64,000 nucleotides of DNA from Halichondria panicea (GCF_963675165.1 NC_087379.1:1926201-1990200); one strand, 5' to 3'; positions 10,270-23,351 are shown, counted from the first letter of the stretch. Made by a program: numbers and translations. The notes: generated by a model from the sequence alone, not told the origin.

Positions 10270-10765
10270 GTAGAGCTTGATCTAGTGGTTGTTGTTGAAA
10301 AAGACAGATGTCAAAATTTTTTAGTGGTTTGATGAAGCACTCACAAACAGAATGTCTGGTAGCTCAAACCAGTACATTGTGGGGAAAAGATTCGTTTGGA
10401 TCAGTCTGGTTTTGTAGTCAGCCGAACCAGTGTTTAGTATGTATTTTATAGTAGCACGTCTCTGTATCTTCTCAATCTTTCTGATGTCTTTGTGTAAGTT
10501 TGGCCTCTATAGTTGGGAACAGTAGGTTAAGTTTGATCTTACTACACTGATGTAAAACTTAATACGTTTTGTGGTTTGATTGTGCATGGTACGTGTGAGT
10601 GTTTCTCCTAATAAAGCTTAATTAAGGAACAGTATAGGCCTTAGAGTCGATATGTGACGTCCATGAGAGAGCACAATTTACGGTCACACCAAGATCCCTG
10701 TGAGTATCAAGGGTTTGATTGTATCGGAGTCTGACGGATGTCTGTGTCAGTTCATGCATCCTTCA
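10270..10765 (-). pseudogene. Degenerate LINE 3'-end remnant
   Basis: Minus-strand reading in shifting frames gives fragments typical of the post-catalytic part of LINE reverse transcriptases: DLGVTVNCALSWTSHI near 10690-10640, FIRRN near 10610, and HQCSKIKLNLLFPTIEAKL near 10550-10500. Many stops are present. It is unrelated to the intact element at 1942-5545 as far as can be judged by eye. Confidence 0.6.
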
Positions 10766-10801
10766 ATTTGCACGGTATACACACAATAACTGCTATAACT
10801 A

Positions 10802-11038
10802 CTGTATAGTGCAACATTTTCGAGGGGCTTAATTTTCGCGGATTTCGTGGATTAGCAATCCTACACAAAAATTATGTCCACGGAAATTGTTCTTTAATTA
10901 GAATCATCTGCTATAAACGTACAAAGATTTAAAGGTGTGGCTTCCGGTTAGTAGTCATTCCACGAACATTGTGCAACGAAATGCTTTTAGAGGCCATTCC
11001 ATGAAATATAAGTGCCTCGAAAATTTCGCGCTATACGG
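10802..11038. mobile_element. TA-flanked MITE with CYGTATAG termini
   Basis: The left end reads CTGTATAGTGCAACATTTTC, and the right end is its imperfect inverse CCGTATAGCGCGAAATTTTC, each flanked by TA. A related element with similar ends lies at 16420-16821. Probably a Tc1/mariner-type non-autonomous element. It sits inside duplicated block 1 and is absent from the matching region of the other blocks. Confidence 0.6.
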
Positions 11039-11040
11039 TA

Positions 11041-11563
11041 CATATAATAATACGTGCACAGCACATAATTATGTACAGCTTGAAACACAATTATACCATA
11101 ACATTTATCATTATGCTATCAGGAGTATTCATGCACTCCTCATGCTATTGAGGCCCTTGGGATCATTAATGAGAACATGCAGAGCTGACCAAACTAAACC
11201 CAATTTTTAATAATGGAAGAGAGTGTACCATATAGCCATAGTAACCTCTAAATGTGCAACTGAAAGTTGATCTAGTGGGCTAGTGTTATTATTCGTGGGC
11301 TAGTGTTATCATTAATTTGTATACATGATTATAGAATGTTCAGTAAGACGGTAAAAACTGCATATGTACAATATTACATGCATCTATAGCCATGGTGATC
11401 TAGTCTGCATTCGTAGCATTGATGAAATACATGTCATAAAATTATACATACAGTGAATTATTAGAACGTGGTTGAATGTAAGCTGGTCAGAAGGTGCACA
11501 AAAAGGGGGTGACATTGCATCCTAAAATAGTTACTGTTGAGTTTGAATTAGACACACAGAATG
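11041..11563. other. Duplicated 3' flank of catenin, block 1
   Basis: No gene. From about 11150 the sequence matches the region just downstream of catenin at about 16000-17320 and 36060-36884, for example the CAACTGAAAGTTG and GGTGATCTAGTCTGCATTCG blocks. Confidence 0.7.
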
Positions 11564-12300
11564 AGCTACACCCACGAGTCCTCTTGCGGTGGCTCCTCTT
11601 TCACTATATATCTCTTTTTTTTTCTTTTCTTTCTCCTTTTGCCGACGAGATGCTCTTTTCTTGTGAATATCAATCTGAGCAAAATGAACACAATGAGGTA
11701 CTGTTGTATATGTAAAATACACTTATACGCAATACACATTTATGGCAGCGCAAGAGCTATCAATAACTGGCCGGTACAACAATAGATTCGAAAGTTAAAA
11801 TTTTTGTAGATCTCAATCACACTTAACACTAGTTGGCATTTCAACATTGCTTGTAAAATTTTAACAGTGTACACATATGCCTTGGTACAAACCATGCTAC
11901 ACACAAAGATAAAAATAACACGTACATCCTGTTCTCACCTTCCCGGCAGTATAAATATGATCTTCTGAGTGTGTTGTCTTGACTATGTGAGACGTGTGCA
12001 TGAGGAACGACAGACCCTCTCCAGTCTCCAGGACCAGGTTACATGCATGGAGGGAGGAATACACCCCAACAGTTAGAGCTACGACAATAATGATGCATAG
12101 AAGAAATTGAACAGAGCTCAGTTGTCCTAATGAATATTGGTATTACTCACCACAAGGCCATTTCCTGAGACAAGTGCATGATAGAGACTACACACACCAT
12201 ACATGGCAGTGGCTGAAGGGGAGAATCAATGTACAAGAGAGAGTTAAATTTACCAGCCATGCGGTCCACCGTGCAGACCTGAAGCCAGGTGATCACATCT
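11564..12300 (-). pseudogene. delta-catenin pseudogene, copy 1 (fragment)
   Basis: The last catenin exon is recognisable at about 11564-11674 (IDIHKKRASRRQKEKEKKKK), but an indel shifts the frame so the DSWV terminus is lost. Exons 17-19 are deleted. The counterpart of exon 16 is at about 11939-12039 (LVLETGEGLSF) with small insertions. Two further minus-strand exon-like segments with consensus splice sites follow, about 12150-12213 (ATAMYGVCSLYHALVSGNGLV interrupted at its ends) and about 12245-12295 (WLQVCTVDRMA). The second aligns loosely with exon 15 of the intact gene. The first has no counterpart there, so this copy may come from a more diverged paralogue. Confidence 0.7.
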
Positions 12301-13839
12301 ATACGTCTATATAGAAAGCTACCTGACTATTCATCAATGGGATATCATAATACTGCACATTGATTATAGTACTTGTACATGTACATTTAAGTGATTAAGC
12401 TCTGTTGACTGCTGTGTTAAAAATGTAGAAACTCTTAGCTTTGACGTGCCTGTGTCAATGAAATGAATCACCATTTGTTCTCCTGCTTCGTTTTTGCCAA
12501 CGTATAGATACCGTGATGTGCGTACGTTTTTATACATCATTATTACATGCAGCCACAAGCATGCAGTTCAGCACAGTAGTAATAAGTGGTCAGGTATAGC
12601 TTTGCCCATAATAATAATATGAAGTATACCGACTGAGTATTAAATTATGCCAGCGTATAAGTTTGAAACCTTTGCAAATGAGCCAAATCAGTAGAAAAGT
12701 TACCCTTTTGCGATCTAACTATCATTAGGTTGTGCGTTGCGAAGTGATCAAATCTCGCAAAATTCGCATAATAATATCGATGCTCGTAAGTAATACAGTA
12801 GGCACAACATAGATTTTTCATGGAGATACATCAGTAGAACCACTGGAGATGAAGATACGTACAACTGGACAGCTCACGTGCATAATGGCACTAATGTTTA
12901 AAGAACTGCATGAGCATAATTATTCTCTACTTATTATAGTAGAAAAAAAGACAACACATTGATTACAAGCGATCGAAGCTTCTAATACGTAACAGCATAA
13001 TAATGAGACTAATTAAATCGAAACACTAATATATTCTTAATACCTTATAAGGTGACATATTTTCGTGAGATATTTCTGCGAATGAGAGCTAGTAAAATCG
13101 CAAAAATGTGTACTCATAGATAATTGGAAAATGCAATGAATCCCACTTGCGAGTTAATTAGAATAACATTAATTTGAGTAGGATTTAGTGGAATTTAATA
13201 CCAGCAAAATGAGCTAAATCGCAAAAAATTTAATCTATCTATGAAAATAAACCTTATCGCCATAGCTCCAGGAAATACGCTGCACAAATTACTACAAGTT
13301 CAGTGCATTGATGCAGGTCATTTAATAGCATCCAGGACAATACACTAGCACTTGTAGTCATTCTGCACAAGACCACTGGGCAGGATCACTACAAGTGCCA
13401 ATAATCTGATCAACTGTGAACCACAATGCCAGTATGGCTCCTGCACCTGCTCATACTGGCATTCTGAAGCTTTGACCTTTAGGATACCAAAACAGCTAAA
13501 GACCCAAAAGTGCTAGGGGACATTTTAATTTACTGGCTACACTGTACTGCTGAGGAAGGAAGGAGAAGACACAGTTTGAGCTATATAATGTCACACACAC
13601 ATGCACACACACACATGCACACACATAATTATTCTATAAGCTAAAAAACGTTAGCTCTCTGCATGCAGGGACAAAAGATTAACCTAACTTGATAGTGCCT
13701 GCCAGTATATGTAATTATGGTGCTAAAACTTTTCTAACTATCAATTCACCTCATAATCCTCGTACACGCCCACACCTGTCTCCTTTTGTGAGCTCCTGCT
13801 TGCTTTCCGGCCTCAATTACAAGTATTATCTGCAGACGA
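12301..13839. other. AT-rich spacer between duplicated blocks 1 and 2
   Basis: I see no gene. A short inverted repeat GCCAGTATG...CATACTGGC lies near 13428-13462, and a broken (CA)n tract at about 13592-13625. Confidence 0.45.
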
Positions 13840-14780
13840 AACAAAGGCAACAAACAGCCATAATCACAGAGTGTCCAATTCTTCGTAGATCAGATCATTC
13901 GTTTTGCAAAGGTTCAGAACATCTTCTTTGATTTGACTGTCATAGCGACTCGACTTTTGAGAATCTCTCAATTTTATCTTTGAACGGCTTCTGCACAAAA
14001 TTTTCAGCACACAATTCTGGGAGCTTATAGACATACCTCCATTGACCATGTTAGCTGCATGGAAATCGAAAATACCATCAAAGAAGAACACTTCCAACAG
14101 CCCATATAACGCAAGTCGCAAGTCGCTCTGACAACACATAAACTTCAACATAATTATAGTTGGAACTCCAATATACATGTCATGCATGGTATTTCATCAA
14201 AGCTTCTTCAAAATTGTCCTCAAATGCTTCCGGCAGAGAGGGGTTTCAGTGCTTCAAGATAATACTGATTCGTTTCTCCATTAGCAACAGCATCTTCCGG
14301 AAATCCCAGCTCCTTGTAGTTTTCAGCAGCGTACTTATAGCAGACATATTAAATGCAACCATTGTTCTGTTGACAAAAACTCGGTTCCCCACTGAAATCC
14401 ATCAGTTCCATATGATCGCCTGGATGTTGAGAAAGTCAATGAGTTAAAACACAGGTCAGTGACTATCGATGCATGGAATTCTCATAGCCCCAGCTTCACA
14501 ATATACTGATTCGGCTCAGACGAGAATTGGTAAGTCAAGTGTACACAGAACCCCATATACTTTGTCGCTGGCATCGAAAATCTTGACTTCAACTCCTGGA
14601 AAGTGTTGCTGTAAAAGAATTGCTGAATATAAGCCAGATATCTTACTAAATTTAGGAGCTAGGGAGGGAGAGGAGAGCATGATCCTCTGTGCTGTTCAGA
14701 CCTGCAGCTCTGTCCAGGTACTCTTGGTATTGACTGAGCAGAGAAGCAGAGGAAGCAGAGGAAGTGCTATTCCCCATTGT
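13840..14780 (-). pseudogene. Amine oxidase pseudogene, copy 2 (N-terminal part)
   Basis: This is a copy of about the first 315 codons of the oxidase at 32391-33974, from the initiator region (about 14775, ATGGGG in place of ATGGCG) to near 13840. Matching segments include the FAD-binding N-terminus, FFFDGIFDF and the LIYEE region. Small insertions and deletions break the frame repeatedly. It is followed at 186 bp by a divergent small Cys-rich peptide gene, as in block 1. Confidence 0.85.
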
Positions 14781-14965
14781 TATTTCCAGGACCGTTTTCT
14801 GTTCTGGTTCCTCGGCTTTTGATGGTTATTTATTACAGTCTACATGTACATAAAAATTCAATGCCCATCATGTGCAAAAGGATTTGATTTGGATGGCCTC
14901 GATTACAAGCCGCCTATAAATTTAATTAGTAAAAAAGACTTGAGAGAAGAATTCAAAGAAGCAAC

Positions 14966-15121
14966 ATGATCATCATCCTTCCCATTGGCTTGATAATTCA
15001 CTTAATCAAGATGTGTATCGTTTGCTACAAGAATGGTGACTGCAAGTGCTCATGCTGTCACAAAGAAGTTGACTTAGAGACTGGACAAGAGACGGACTCA
15101 CTCCTGAAAAACAATGCGTAA
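14966..15121 (+). CDS. Small membrane-anchored Cys-rich peptide, paralogue 2
   Basis: This 51-residue ORF has a short hydrophobic N-terminus (MIIILPIGLIIHLIK), then the Cys cluster MCIVCYKNGDCKCSCC and a tail DLETGQETDSLL ending KNNA. The C-terminal 36 residues differ from the 35610 paralogue at only two positions (V for A, N for K), while the membrane segments differ in length and sequence. The dileucine-type ETDSLL is retained. The surrounding block also matches 30776-31500 and 35796-36600. Function unknown. Confidence 0.55.
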   Translation: MIIILPIGLIIHLIKMCIVCYKNGDCKCSCCHKEVDLETGQETDSLLKNNA

Positions 15122-16221
15122 CAATCAGTGGACCCCGTTTATACAATGCAACAGTCTAAATTTAAAACATATTTTCTTATGATGGAAATCTAAGTCCTAT
15201 ATGTGCTACCACAAGCTGTAAAATTTAATTGGGCAGTTTATACGAAAATTTGCACCAACGACAATTAATGCACTCCTGGTATATATTAGGCCACTCCAAC
15301 AAAAAACTTAGTTTCCCGTCCTTTGACGAGGGCAACCTCGATTTTCATTACTATTATCCTGAATATCATTACGAATATCATTACATTCCATTGATGTACG
15401 ATAACTATTTTGCCTGGCAGGCGGCAGCCGTGGCTTGATAATGTCATTAATTACTATTAAGGAAAAATAATGAGGTAGGCTGAAAAGCATGTATGCACGC
15501 TCAGTTGCTTTACGTCTGATCAAAGTCTGTGATTAACTTAACCCTGATCAAAATTAATTTGTTGGCATGGCAGACTATATATCATTGTACTGCTGCTGCA
15601 CGGCATGATATACACTATATAGCCAGCTATAATTATAACTGAAACACAAAATGTCAACACGTCATGTGCTATTGGGGCTATTATAATGAACCACTACAGA
15701 GGGCGTAAATCAGACAAAAGGGTGCAATGGTGTATGACCACACTGAAGCCACGTGCACAATGGGAGACCACAACCCAAAGATAGCACAACCATAGCACCT
15801 GTATAGTGGGGCTGAATAATTATGAGCTCAGTATTTATAATAGCCAGCTATAAAAACACAGCTTGAAACAATAATTAATGTCATGCTTATATCGCATGCT
15901 TTTGGGATCAACAGAGCTATAGGAGTAGATATATAGGATGACCATGCATGCAATGAAGCCACGTACATGAGAGGGAATGTATATCATAATTTATTATTAT
16001 ACATATCAACCTTTAAAATTTAATGTGCAACTGAAAGTTGATCTGTATATAGTAAACATGAAGAGTGTGATGTGTTATTAGTGACTATAGAGAGCTATAG
16101 AGTGTATATATACAGCATGCAATTAATCCCGTACATTAAACACATTGTTTTCGAATAACGGTCACGACCGAAAATGTTTATTACAGAGATCTCACTTCAT
16201 CATACACGTTAGAAATTAATA

Positions 16222-16408
16222 CAGTGGAACCTCTGTTAACAACCACCTCCGAATAAAGGCCAGTTGCTATTATATAACGGCCAGGCACCCAGGTCCCAAA
16301 TGAACAGTTTGTGTACAAACATGCAACCTCTCAACAAAGGCCACCTCAGTATAAAGGCCAAAACATTGTTCCCCAATTAAAGGTGTCCGTTATAGAGGGA
16401 TTCCACTG
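16222..16408. mobile_element. TA-flanked MITE with CAGTGGAAC termini
   Basis: The 187-bp element has ends CAGTGGAACCTCTGTTAAC and, inverted, CAGTGGAATCCCTCTATAAC, each flanked by TA (16220-16221, 16409-16410). It is absent from the homologous spacer near 36.3 kb, so it inserted after the duplication. Non-coding. Confidence 0.75.
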
Positions 16409-16419
16409 TAGTATGATTA

Positions 16420-16821
16420 CCGTATATATAGCAGGTAATTTTCGTGGGGTAAAATTATGGCGCTATAATATAATTATTAGTGCCATAATTCAAGGGGGGT
16501 ATACTTTTTTGCATTAGGGGGTATATACTTTTTCATTAGGGTATATACTTTTTATTTTATGGGATATATACTTTTTTCATTAGCTAGGGGTATAGAATTA
16601 TGGCACTATAACGCCATATAAGATATTTGTTATTTTCGTGGGAAATTTATATAAGCTGACCTTCACGAAATTTTAACGTAGGCGTGGCTTACCGGAACGT
16701 AGGATTGCAGTGCAGGCAACGAGACTAAACGAAATTTTTGCTCACAAAAACCATGCACCGGCCGGCGCCGTTTCTCGAGTTGAACAAATAATTTACCCCA
16801 CGAAACTTACCCACTATACAG
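16420..16821. mobile_element. TA-flanked MITE with CYGTATA termini
   Basis: The left end CCGTATATATAGCAGGTAATTTTCGTGGGG and the right end, read inverted, CTGTATAGTGGGTAAGTTTCG, share TTTCGTGGGGTAAA internally and are flanked by TA. An internal run of GGTATATACTTTTT-type repeats lies at 16495-16575. Related to 10802-11038. Confidence 0.6.
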
Positions 16822-19800
16822 TATACTCGTATAATTTATTTATTTTAAGGATTATTATAGCATGCATGCATGCATGCACTCATAACAATTAAATTAAGCA
16901 ATGTAGGGGTTAATATACTCGGCTATGCCTCATGCCTTAATTGTCGTAATTATTGCTTGCATGTTACTCGTGCTATTAATCCCATTATAGCCTCAATTCT
17001 CGATCGAGGCTAATCCCATTATTGCAATACTATAGAATGTTCAACTCCATGCAGTGCAATAAATTTGGCACATCATGCCGATTACACAATAATTTCATAT
17101 AGAATGTTTGATAAAAACTGCATGTGTACAAGTTACATCTATAGCCATGGTGATCTAGTCTGCATTCGCAGCATTGATGAAATACATGTCATACATAATT
17201 ATAGGACTATAATTATTAGAAGGTGGTTGAATGTAAGCTGGTCAGAAGGTGCACAAAAAGGGGGTGACATTGCATCCTAAAAATAATAGTTACTGTTGAG
17301 TTTGAATTAGACACACAGAATGAGCTACACCCACGAGTCCTCTTGCGGTGGCTCCTCTTTTACTATCTCTTTCTCTTTCTTTTCTTTCTCCTTTTGCCGA
17401 CGAGATGCTCTTTTCTTGTGAATGTCAACCTGTGCAAAATCATAATTATAGTGGATTGCAATAATTAAATGACTGCATGGAGGAACCAGCTAGACACTTG
17501 TACAACGCACACTTACACATTTGTGGCAACGCCAGAGCTATCAAAGACTTGGTTGGTACAACAATCGATTCGAAACGTTACAATATAGATTATGTATACA
17601 GATTTCAATCACACTCTTCAGAGAAGCTAACAAACAAGACTGTAATTATGATCTCACCGAGGCGTAAGTGGCGTTGGGGTCTGGCTCAGACTCCTCCTGC
17701 GAGGTGGCCGAGAGTGGGCCGGTGGTTGACAGGGGGCCGCTGATTGTAGAGCCAGCTGTCTCTGTGTGGGGGGCAGTGTCGGATCGAGGGGCAGGTACTG
17801 AGGGAGGGGTGACCGGGTGGGTCTGCTTCAGGTCTGGGTCGTCAATACTCTGTGTATAGAGAGTATGTACTATAACACGCAGTGTTGACATATACATGTA
17901 CAGCCAATGTACATGAGTTTGACTGCAAATATTCGTGAGACACACACTCAAGGACTGAAATTATAGCCAGGCAATTTAATAGGTTCTTCTTGAAAATTGT
18001 ACTCATGAAAACACACACTTATCCGGCTTCACACGTACCACATCAGGTACATGTACGTATAGGAGGACCATAATTATAAGCCAGTTTTGAATGAACACTT
18101 GTATGTTCAGACTAAAGCTATACACGTGCAATGTAATACCACTAAAGAGGCTGTATATTAAATATTATGTAAACAAAGTTTTAGGCCTAATTAGCTCACC
18201 TGATAAATGACAGGTCCCGGTTCCTCTTTGGGTATGAGCTGATAGCCTGGTTCCTCCATATCCATCAGCTGCTCCTCCTCGGCTGTGGGGGGTAGTGAGC
18301 GAGGGGGTTGGGGTGGGAGATGTGCATAGGGGAAGCCCCTGATATCATTGACGACTGTACGGGTAGTGAGAAGAGAAACAGGTGATTATCAGCATTCAAC
18401 ATAGTACATGTACAGTACAACATATTGAGTTATGTGGTCAATTATGGCTTCAATATAATTGCGCTTTATAAATGTGGTTGACAAGTATGCCAGGGACTGT
18501 ACACGAAAAATGCTACTTTGAGCTGGTTGGAGCTAATCAGTATAAAAGTCTTGAAGCGTTTGACTAAAATAATTGTCTTCATTTAGCAATTGGTAATGAA
18601 CTCTTTCTCAACTTATAGTTAATACAATCATTACAACCATTTCTTAGCCAAAACTTACCGTGGCTGACATTGGCTCATGTCTCGCTCCACTCATTCCATC
18701 ACACTCTCCTCATCATCTTGGCGACCTGGGCGTTTTGACTTCTTTGACACCTTCTTACTTCTCTTCTTCCTCCGAGAACCCTGGTAGTCACGAGAGATGC
18801 TCACTCTCTGCTCAAAATCAAATTGGGAGCTTGACTCTTTTACTAACTTTTGAAACTGGCTCATTTCCCAACCCTCTTTCTTAAGCGCTGACTTGCACTC
18901 TTTGCACTCGTACAGGATGGAGCAGAGCTGTGTGTGTGTGTGTGTGCGGGGGGGGTGAACAGTAGGATACTAAAGTATTATAGTGGTTACAAATAGAGTG
19001 CTATTCCGCTGATCATGAATACCATCATGACAACTTTTATTGTAATGATTTGCAAGCGCTAACAGCTTCTCAAAAATAAAAAGGCAAAGACCTATACTGG
19101 TACTTGTATGACATCACGATCCTTGCCACAAGGCATGTATACAAGAAGATACAATACGAGCAATTAATAGACTGTGCATACAGTTTTGTACGTAGTAATT
19201 ACAGGCAGTCACAGTAATAGCATGTGTGCTAGCTTGTACTGTACATGTACGTACCTAGAGAGGTTTTGTTTCGAGGGTCGATGGCTAGGTTTCTAAGAGC
19301 CATGGCTGCTGCCCTCACCACCGCATCATGGCCATTGTTGAGTAGCTCTGCCAATAGGCGCAGGCCATTGGACGTCCGGATCATGTTACGAGCATACACT
19401 GCCCACTGTGTGTATGGGTGTGTATGGGAGGGGGGGGTTAATTGCTATATAGTATCTATTGGAACATGTATATACCGTATAACTATAGCACTAGCTACAT
19501 GTAAAGGAGCGATCACAATGCTGTATAGGCAGGCAGGCACACACTCAAACGTGTGCGGGGGTGGGACGCTGCTCTAGTGTAGTGGAACATGTACGATCGT
19601 GTATAACTTGCACTTCTGGCTAACAGAATAATTATACATAATTATCTATAGGCACAAACCTTCCAGTTGCATGCTGTGAGGTTTTGAATTGCACCGGCGG
19701 CCGCCTCAATGGTTTCTATGGCAACAGAGAAATGCTCAATTAGGGCCAGGTACAGATACACGATGTCCGGTTGCCATAGCAATGCCATTCCGTACACAGG

Positions 19801-19860
19801 TCCGGTGCGTTTTGGGAGAGAGGACGGATCTAGAGAACACATAACGGGTTAATAAGTTAA

Positions 19861-20759
19861 CCCTTTCCCGGCTTTAATTAAAAAAACAAAATACAGAATA
19901 AATACATATTTTTCTTTAAAAATAAATATCTCATGAACAATGCATTGAAATCACTTGCAACTATTTCCTACAGGTAGCCCAGATCCTGGGGGTACCATGA
20001 CATCATCATCGTTACCTAGCAACTGACCACCCCCCACTAATTAACGATTTTTTACACATTTTACAATTATGAACATAAAGAATATTGTATGAAGGCATGA
20101 AGTAACTAAAAACACTAAGTAAGTGTTCTCAATGTTCTTACGGTGACATGGTTCAATCAGGATCAGCAGAAACTTCTCTGCGAGGTCGTATCGGCAGACG
20201 CTCTTTTCCCGGGAAATGTTTTCTTCACCTACACACAGGTTTACAAGTTCAATGGTGGCTCATGATGTCCACTTGTGTACTAACTAGACTAAGCATACCA
20301 TACTGAAGCTATACAGACTACATATGATACTCCATAGTTACTTACAAGGTCCAGGACTTTGGTTCATGCTCAGGAGCTTCTTCCTCTGGCTCTTTAGGCT
20401 CTATGTTTATAGCTTGACCTCTGAAAAGTAGTTTCCTCTCTTAGTATGATCCCAGTCACTGTCCTCTTACTCAACAAGGCCATAAGCATAGTTATTCTCA
20501 CTGTCTAGCTGCCCTAGAACCTCGCTGAGGTTGTACTACGAAGATCTTGTAGCCATTATCAAACGGTCACTTTTCTTTCGACAGTACTGCACAAAGCGTA
20601 CCTCGAGGCAAGATATTAAAGATACCATGTGAAAGAGCAGCCCAATGCGCATGTGCTGGTACCTACAGTGTGCGCATAGCTCCAACACAGCGCCCACAAC
20701 GATTTTTTGAAAATTATCACTACCGCTGCCGTCATATGACGGCTAAAGCCGGGAAAGGG
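19861..20759. mobile_element. piggyBac-like TTAA element, non-autonomous
   Basis: The termini CCCTTTCCCGGCTTTA and, inverted, TAAAGCCGGGAAAGGG (16 bp) are flanked by TTAA on both sides (19857-19860, 20760-20763). The intact catenin intron reads AAGTTAAGTGAATAAG at about 40118-40134, a single TTAA with no element, so it is a natural empty site. TTAA specificity and CCCTTT ends match piggyBac family habits. No transposase is visible. Exon-like minus-strand segments lie inside at about 20346-20412 and 20141-20229. Confidence 0.85.
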
Positions 20760-23024
20760 TTAAGCGAATAAGTGAAAAATATATTGTTAGTCTATATCGA
20801 GTAGTACATGTATACGTACGAATGCTAATAATACATGAAATTGAAAGAGAAACACACAGCCACCAAAGTTAACAAAGTTTAAGAGCATAATACATTAGTT
20901 AATAGTGGGTCTTGCACAAAGTACACAGTGTCACTCACGCTCTAAGAACACAGAACTTAAACTTGATTGAGTTGACCATGCATGTACTGTACACCCACAC
21001 TCACCAGGATTGGCGTAGTCCACACTGTAGGACGGTCTGCTGAACATGGGACTATGGACACGCCCTCTCTCTCGTCGACTACTCCCACGAGATCTTTTGA
21101 GAAACGCCAAACACCCGGGACTTGAGTTGGAGAAAGGCTGCATGATCTCATCCATGTCTTTCTGTTGCTCCTCTTCCCAGTCATGGTCCAGTACATCCCC
21201 CGTCTCTTCCTGAGGATCCACTTCATTCTCGAGACGATAAGAGAGGTTACGCAAGACACACGCTGCATTCTCCACAGCCTAGTGTGTGTGTGTGGGGGAG
21301 GATATATTGAGTAAAGTGTACATGACTTAATTGTACAAGTAATTTTTTAGCATGTGAATCTTTGTACATGACCATAACTTTGGTATGGATTGTCCGATTT
21401 CAATAGCTTATCGTTTTAATGGTGCATTCATCAAGATTTTGGGCCTGTTTTCGACAAAAAAGCGTAGGCTATAGATGGGGCAAAATTGGGTGCTCTCAAA
21501 GTTAGTGAACACCACATCAAAGACATCCTCATATTAAAGCTTTCAGAAATCAAAATAACATTGAAAAAGAGAACCATTACAATTAACGCTGCTCAAAGAC
21601 TTGCATAGTGTACGTACATTATACTGATTCCTACGTGATGTATGTTACCTTTTCATCAGCAGCTGCCTTGTGGAGTACCGCAGACCTAAGCAGCCATACA
21701 AGCGTGTCGACCAGTCCACTGCTGGCCCTCATACAAACTCGCGATGGTTCACCCGATGAGGAGATGTTCCGTAGCGTACCTATAGAGAGGGTGGTGGTGC
21801 AGACAGTGCTATGATGATGTACTGTGTTTCAACACACACAGAATGCATGCACATTCTCTCGCATGTGACACTGTGTTATATTATCTGTGTACGCGTACAA
21901 ATTAATGTACACGTAGCGTACACTGTTGTTACAGGCCCTGAGGGTGTATATTGCTGCATAGTCTTAAGTATTGAGAATCGTATTTACTACTAAAGTACAT
22001 GTAATGCTGTGTCAGCACGTAGCTAATTAGGTTCAGGTACAAGATAGTCAATGTGTACAATTATTGACCACACTTAATTGTGCTGGTATGAAAACTAAGT
22101 ACATGTAGCTCTAAACGCCCCATCTCTCACCAGTGATGTTTCTCAGCTCAATGTTCCACTGTATGAAGCTAGGTTTAGCCAGAGGGTCCTTGGCCGCCTC
22201 CAGACTCCACCCAGTGTACGGGACCATCGTCAACTCTACTATGTCGTGGGTACTGCTCTTAATGATACGAAGTTTCATTTCCTGGATACAATTAAAGGAG
22301 AAATTAAAGTATACTGTTGTTTGTGAGACGTGCGTTACATTGGGGGAGGAGAGGGAAGTTTTATTTTATATTCCAAATAATTATGCAGTGTAGCAGATTG
22401 ATATTTTGGTGCGATCACCCACCTGAACAAATTAAGGCATTTCTATGTACAGGTACAGGTACATATATTAATAAGGGCCCATACATAATTATTTGAGAGT
22501 TTCAGTATATGTACAATCATGTATGTGTATGCATGTGTATATACCAGAGGAGGCGCGAAGCACTTAACCTTTGCTAATCAGGTCTCTAATTGCCGTTGTG
22601 TTAATTGCATGCCAGTCTCATGAATTAGCCGCCCTTCCTACCTGAAGATACCTTGAGAAGGGCGGCTGATTCAAGAGCCTAACAATGGGTACACAGGAGT
22701 GAACTGCTATAAAGATCTCTCTCACTTGCACTGAGGAGATATCAAGCATTCAAGAGCTTCCACAACTGAAGATGTGAGATGTGGAATGCTTCTTCAGATA
22801 TATGGTGGGCACATTTTACACTTCACACCGTCAAGTAAAATTGGAGGAAAGTTCTCCCAAACGAATGGATCCCTCGTCTGTTTTATCAAATGCCTTCATT
22901 TGATGTACGTGCGAATATACTACAATCAATGTGCCAGTTGATCATCCTCCCTCACAAGTTACTGCAATATAACTGACCACAACTATTTATAAATTGGACA
23001 TTGATAATCATGAGCATTATATTC

Positions 23025-23351
23025 TAGACTGGCGGCGACAGCCCCTCGTGTACCGCGAGGGACTGGCAAACTGTCTATCAGTCACTCGTCTCAGCTGCAA
23101 CGAGCATTGCAGCCTATCAGGTTGCTCAACGTCATATTAGCCCTGTAATTGTAACCGCACTTACACTTCAGGGGATTCAGTGCATTCCATAGTAGCTGAA
23201 TCTCATAGCAAAATTTAACCACATTATCTATAACGATATTCATGTTTAGTAGTGTCATACGATCTATTACACTTCCGCTGAGACGAGTGACTGATAGGCA
23301 GTTTGCCAGTCGCTCGCGCTACACGCTCGGGCTGCTGTCGCCGCCAGTCTA
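23025..23351. mobile_element. 327-bp MITE, nested, 9-bp target duplication ATTATATTC
   Basis: The ends TAGACTGGCGGCGACAGC and the inverse are flanked by ATTATATTC at 23016-23024 and 23352-23360. Each arm of about 75 bp continues through ACTGGCAAACTG and CAGTCACTCGTCTCAGC. A near-identical copy in the opposite orientation lies at 34196-34521. No coding capacity. Confidence 0.85.

Larger units (their letters stand above)
15122..17324. other. Duplicated intergenic region, block 2
   Basis: No gene. The stretch matches 35796-36884 in outline (3' flank of the small peptide and 3' flank of catenin) with insertions, including the MITEs at 16222-16408 and 16420-16821. The part up to about 15860 also matches 30776-31540. 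Confidence 0.7.
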
